A stretch of DNA of 6,521 nucleotides from JBBRHH01 sp038222915 (lineage in GTDB: Bacteria > Planctomycetota > Phycisphaerae > Tepidisphaerales > Tepidisphaeraceae): assembly GCA_038222915.1 (NCBI GenBank), contig JBBRHH010000362.1:1-6521 (forward strand), in the 5' to 3' direction. Positions 5,493 to 6,521 of the stretch are shown in pieces; position 1 is the stretch's first letter; every line of letters starts with the position of its first letter. The translations under genes were made by a program, and so were the position numbers. The notes beneath the pieces are model-generated. The model was not told where the DNA came from. It saw only the letters and a program-made list of their open reading frames with translations, and made no database searches.

Positions 5493-6521
5493 ATGAACGG
5501 CTCGAACCACCACCCTCTCGTCCGACCGTCGATGTTCTCGCTGTCCGTCGCGCTCCTTCTATTGGGTGCGCCGCTGGCGTTCGGCGACAGCCTGGTCTGG
5601 AAAGGCATTGCCAGTCCAAACGTCACCATTACCAAGGTAAAAGATGGCGAGATCTTTTACACCAGCGGAACCGCCACCGAAGTTCATAAGCCGCTTTCCG
5701 AAATCACCAAGATTACCATCACCACGGAACCCAACCTGACCGCCGCGGAAGACGCCTACGCGAAGCAGGAATGGACCAAGGCTGCCGCGGCGTACAAGCT
5801 GGTTGTCGACAAAACTCCCCTGGTCTGGCTGAAGAACTGGGCGAGCATTCGCCTGGTCGAATCTGCCAATAAGATTGAGCCGCCACGAATCGATCTTGTC
5901 TGCACCGGCCTCATCCCGCTCATTCAGGCCGATCCGAAATCCGCCGCGACGATTGAACTCGTCATGCCCAAGGCCGACAGCGGCTTTCTCGATGACGCAA
6001 TCAAGCAAGCCAAGGCCGCCCTCGGCCTCCGCCCCAAACCCGACGTCGAACTCCCCCTTCTCAACCTTCTATACAAGCTGCAATCCGCCAAGGGCGACAT
6101 CGCCGGCAGCGATGAAACGCTGGCGCAGGTTCTGAAGCTCGATCCGAGCAACAAGCTCGCACTCGACGCCGCCATCCACAAGTCCCTCATCTCGATCCAG
6201 ACCGATTTCGCGGCCAAGCAATACGACAAAGTCATCGCTGCCGTCGAAGGCGCTGAAGGCCAGAAATTCACCGCCACCGCCGATCAGGCCGATGCGCTTT
6301 TCCTTCGTGCCAAATCAATGGACGCAAAAGCCGCCGCCAGCACGAAGGTCGAGGATTGGAAAGATGTCGCCCTCGCCTACCTCCAGGTCGCCAGCAACTT
6401 CCCTGGTGATGTGCACGTCGGCGAATCTCTTCTTCGCACCGCTGACATTCTCGAGAAACAGGTGAAAGACGCCGACGAAGCCAAGAAACTCTACAAGCAA
6501 ATCGCCACCGACCCTGCCTTC
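5493..6521 (+). CDS. Exported helical-repeat (TPR-like) protein of unknown function (partial, 3' end outside window)
   Basis: The first 343 residues of an open frame with no stop before the window edge. I do not recognise a named family. The N-terminus has a Sec-type signal peptide: a basic/polar lead, a hydrophobic core at about residues 14-27 (MFSLSVALLLLGAP) and a likely cleavage after LAFG (28-31), so the protein is probably exported. Residues 32-78 (from DSLVWKG, with VTITKVKDGEIFYTSG and ITKITITTEP) look beta-rich. From about residue 82 the protein becomes helical with TPR-like spacing: AAEDAYAKQEWTKAAAAYKLVV (84-105), DDAIKQAKAALGLRP (167-181), SDETLAQVLKLDPSN (206-220), FAAKQYDKVIAAVEGA (239-254) and DEAKKLYKQIATDPA (328-342). 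These suggest a scaffold or binding role in the periplasm, which is inference. Start choice is backed by AGGAG 7 bases upstream. It is likely co-transcribed with tRNA-Leu. Confidence 0.82.
   Translation, partial: MNGSNHHPLVRPSMFSLSVALLLLGAPLAFGDSLVWKGIASPNVTITKVKDGEIFYTSGTATEVHKPLSEITKITITTEPNLTAAEDAYAKQEWTKAAAAYKLVVDKTPLVWLKNWASIRLVESANKIEPPRIDLVCTGLIPLIQADPKSAATIELVMPKADSGFLDDAIKQAKAALGLRPKPDVELPLLNLLYKLQSAKGDIAGSDETLAQVLKLDPSNKLALDAAIHKSLISIQTDFAAKQYDKVIAAVEGAEGQKFTATADQADALFLRAKSMDAKAAASTKVEDWKDVALAYLQVASNFPGDVHVGESLLRTADILEKQVKDADEAKKLYKQIATDPAF

Noticed and set aside
1..6521. Mobile element, CRISPR array, integrase site at the tRNA, or toxin-antitoxin pair
   Set aside because: No transposase or integrase sequence, no spaced direct repeats, no duplicated tRNA 3' end, and no small gene pairs were seen; the genes are mostly housekeeping with intact frames.

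Overview
The window (6521 bases, GC-rich) looks like ordinary chromosomal DNA from a bacterium, most likely a member of the Planctomycetota. That placement is inference. It rests on the FtsK N-terminal domain style, a CoaB that stands alone instead of being fused to CoaC, the patchy use of Shine-Dalgarno sites, and the wording of the conserved stretches in Dut and the sugar epimerase. I see no mobile element, CRISPR array, phage gene or defence system, and no broken genes.

Layout. (1) Positions 1-1638, minus strand: a compact housekeeping cluster read coaB -> dut -> ftsK. ftsK runs off the left edge. Gaps are 25 and 30 bases, so one transcript is likely. It joins coenzyme A synthesis, dUTP removal and chromosome segregation. 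(2) Positions 1639-1756: a divergent intergenic region with a perfect TATAAT box ending 7 bases before the next start codon, which suggests a leaderless mRNA. (3) Positions 1757-4253, plus strand: a GlcD-type FAD-linked 2-hydroxyacid dehydrogenase, carrying an unusual insertion of about 40 residues, then 22 bases later an ABC-2 type permease with no ATPase in view. (4) Positions 4255-5220, minus strand: a nucleotide-sugar epimerase/dehydratase of the extended SDR family, converging on the permease with a single base between the stop codons. (5) Positions 5221-5388: divergent intergenic region with a good sigma70-type promoter for the tRNA. (6) Positions 5389-5470: tRNA-Leu(UAG), CCA not encoded. 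(7) From 5493 to the right edge: the start of an exported, helical-repeat (TPR-like) protein, whose Shine-Dalgarno lies only 11 bases after the tRNA, so the two are probably co-transcribed.

The plus strand is markedly richer in C than G across both plus- and minus-strand genes in the sections I counted by hand. This suggests a replication-strand bias in addition to codon choice. The only longer gene-free stretches are the 118- and 168-base divergent regions; beyond the promoter-like elements listed I see nothing else in them. I found no convincing new biological system. The points most worth a second look are the GlcD insertion, the leaderless-start signature, the tRNA/mRNA junction and the uncharacterised exported protein.
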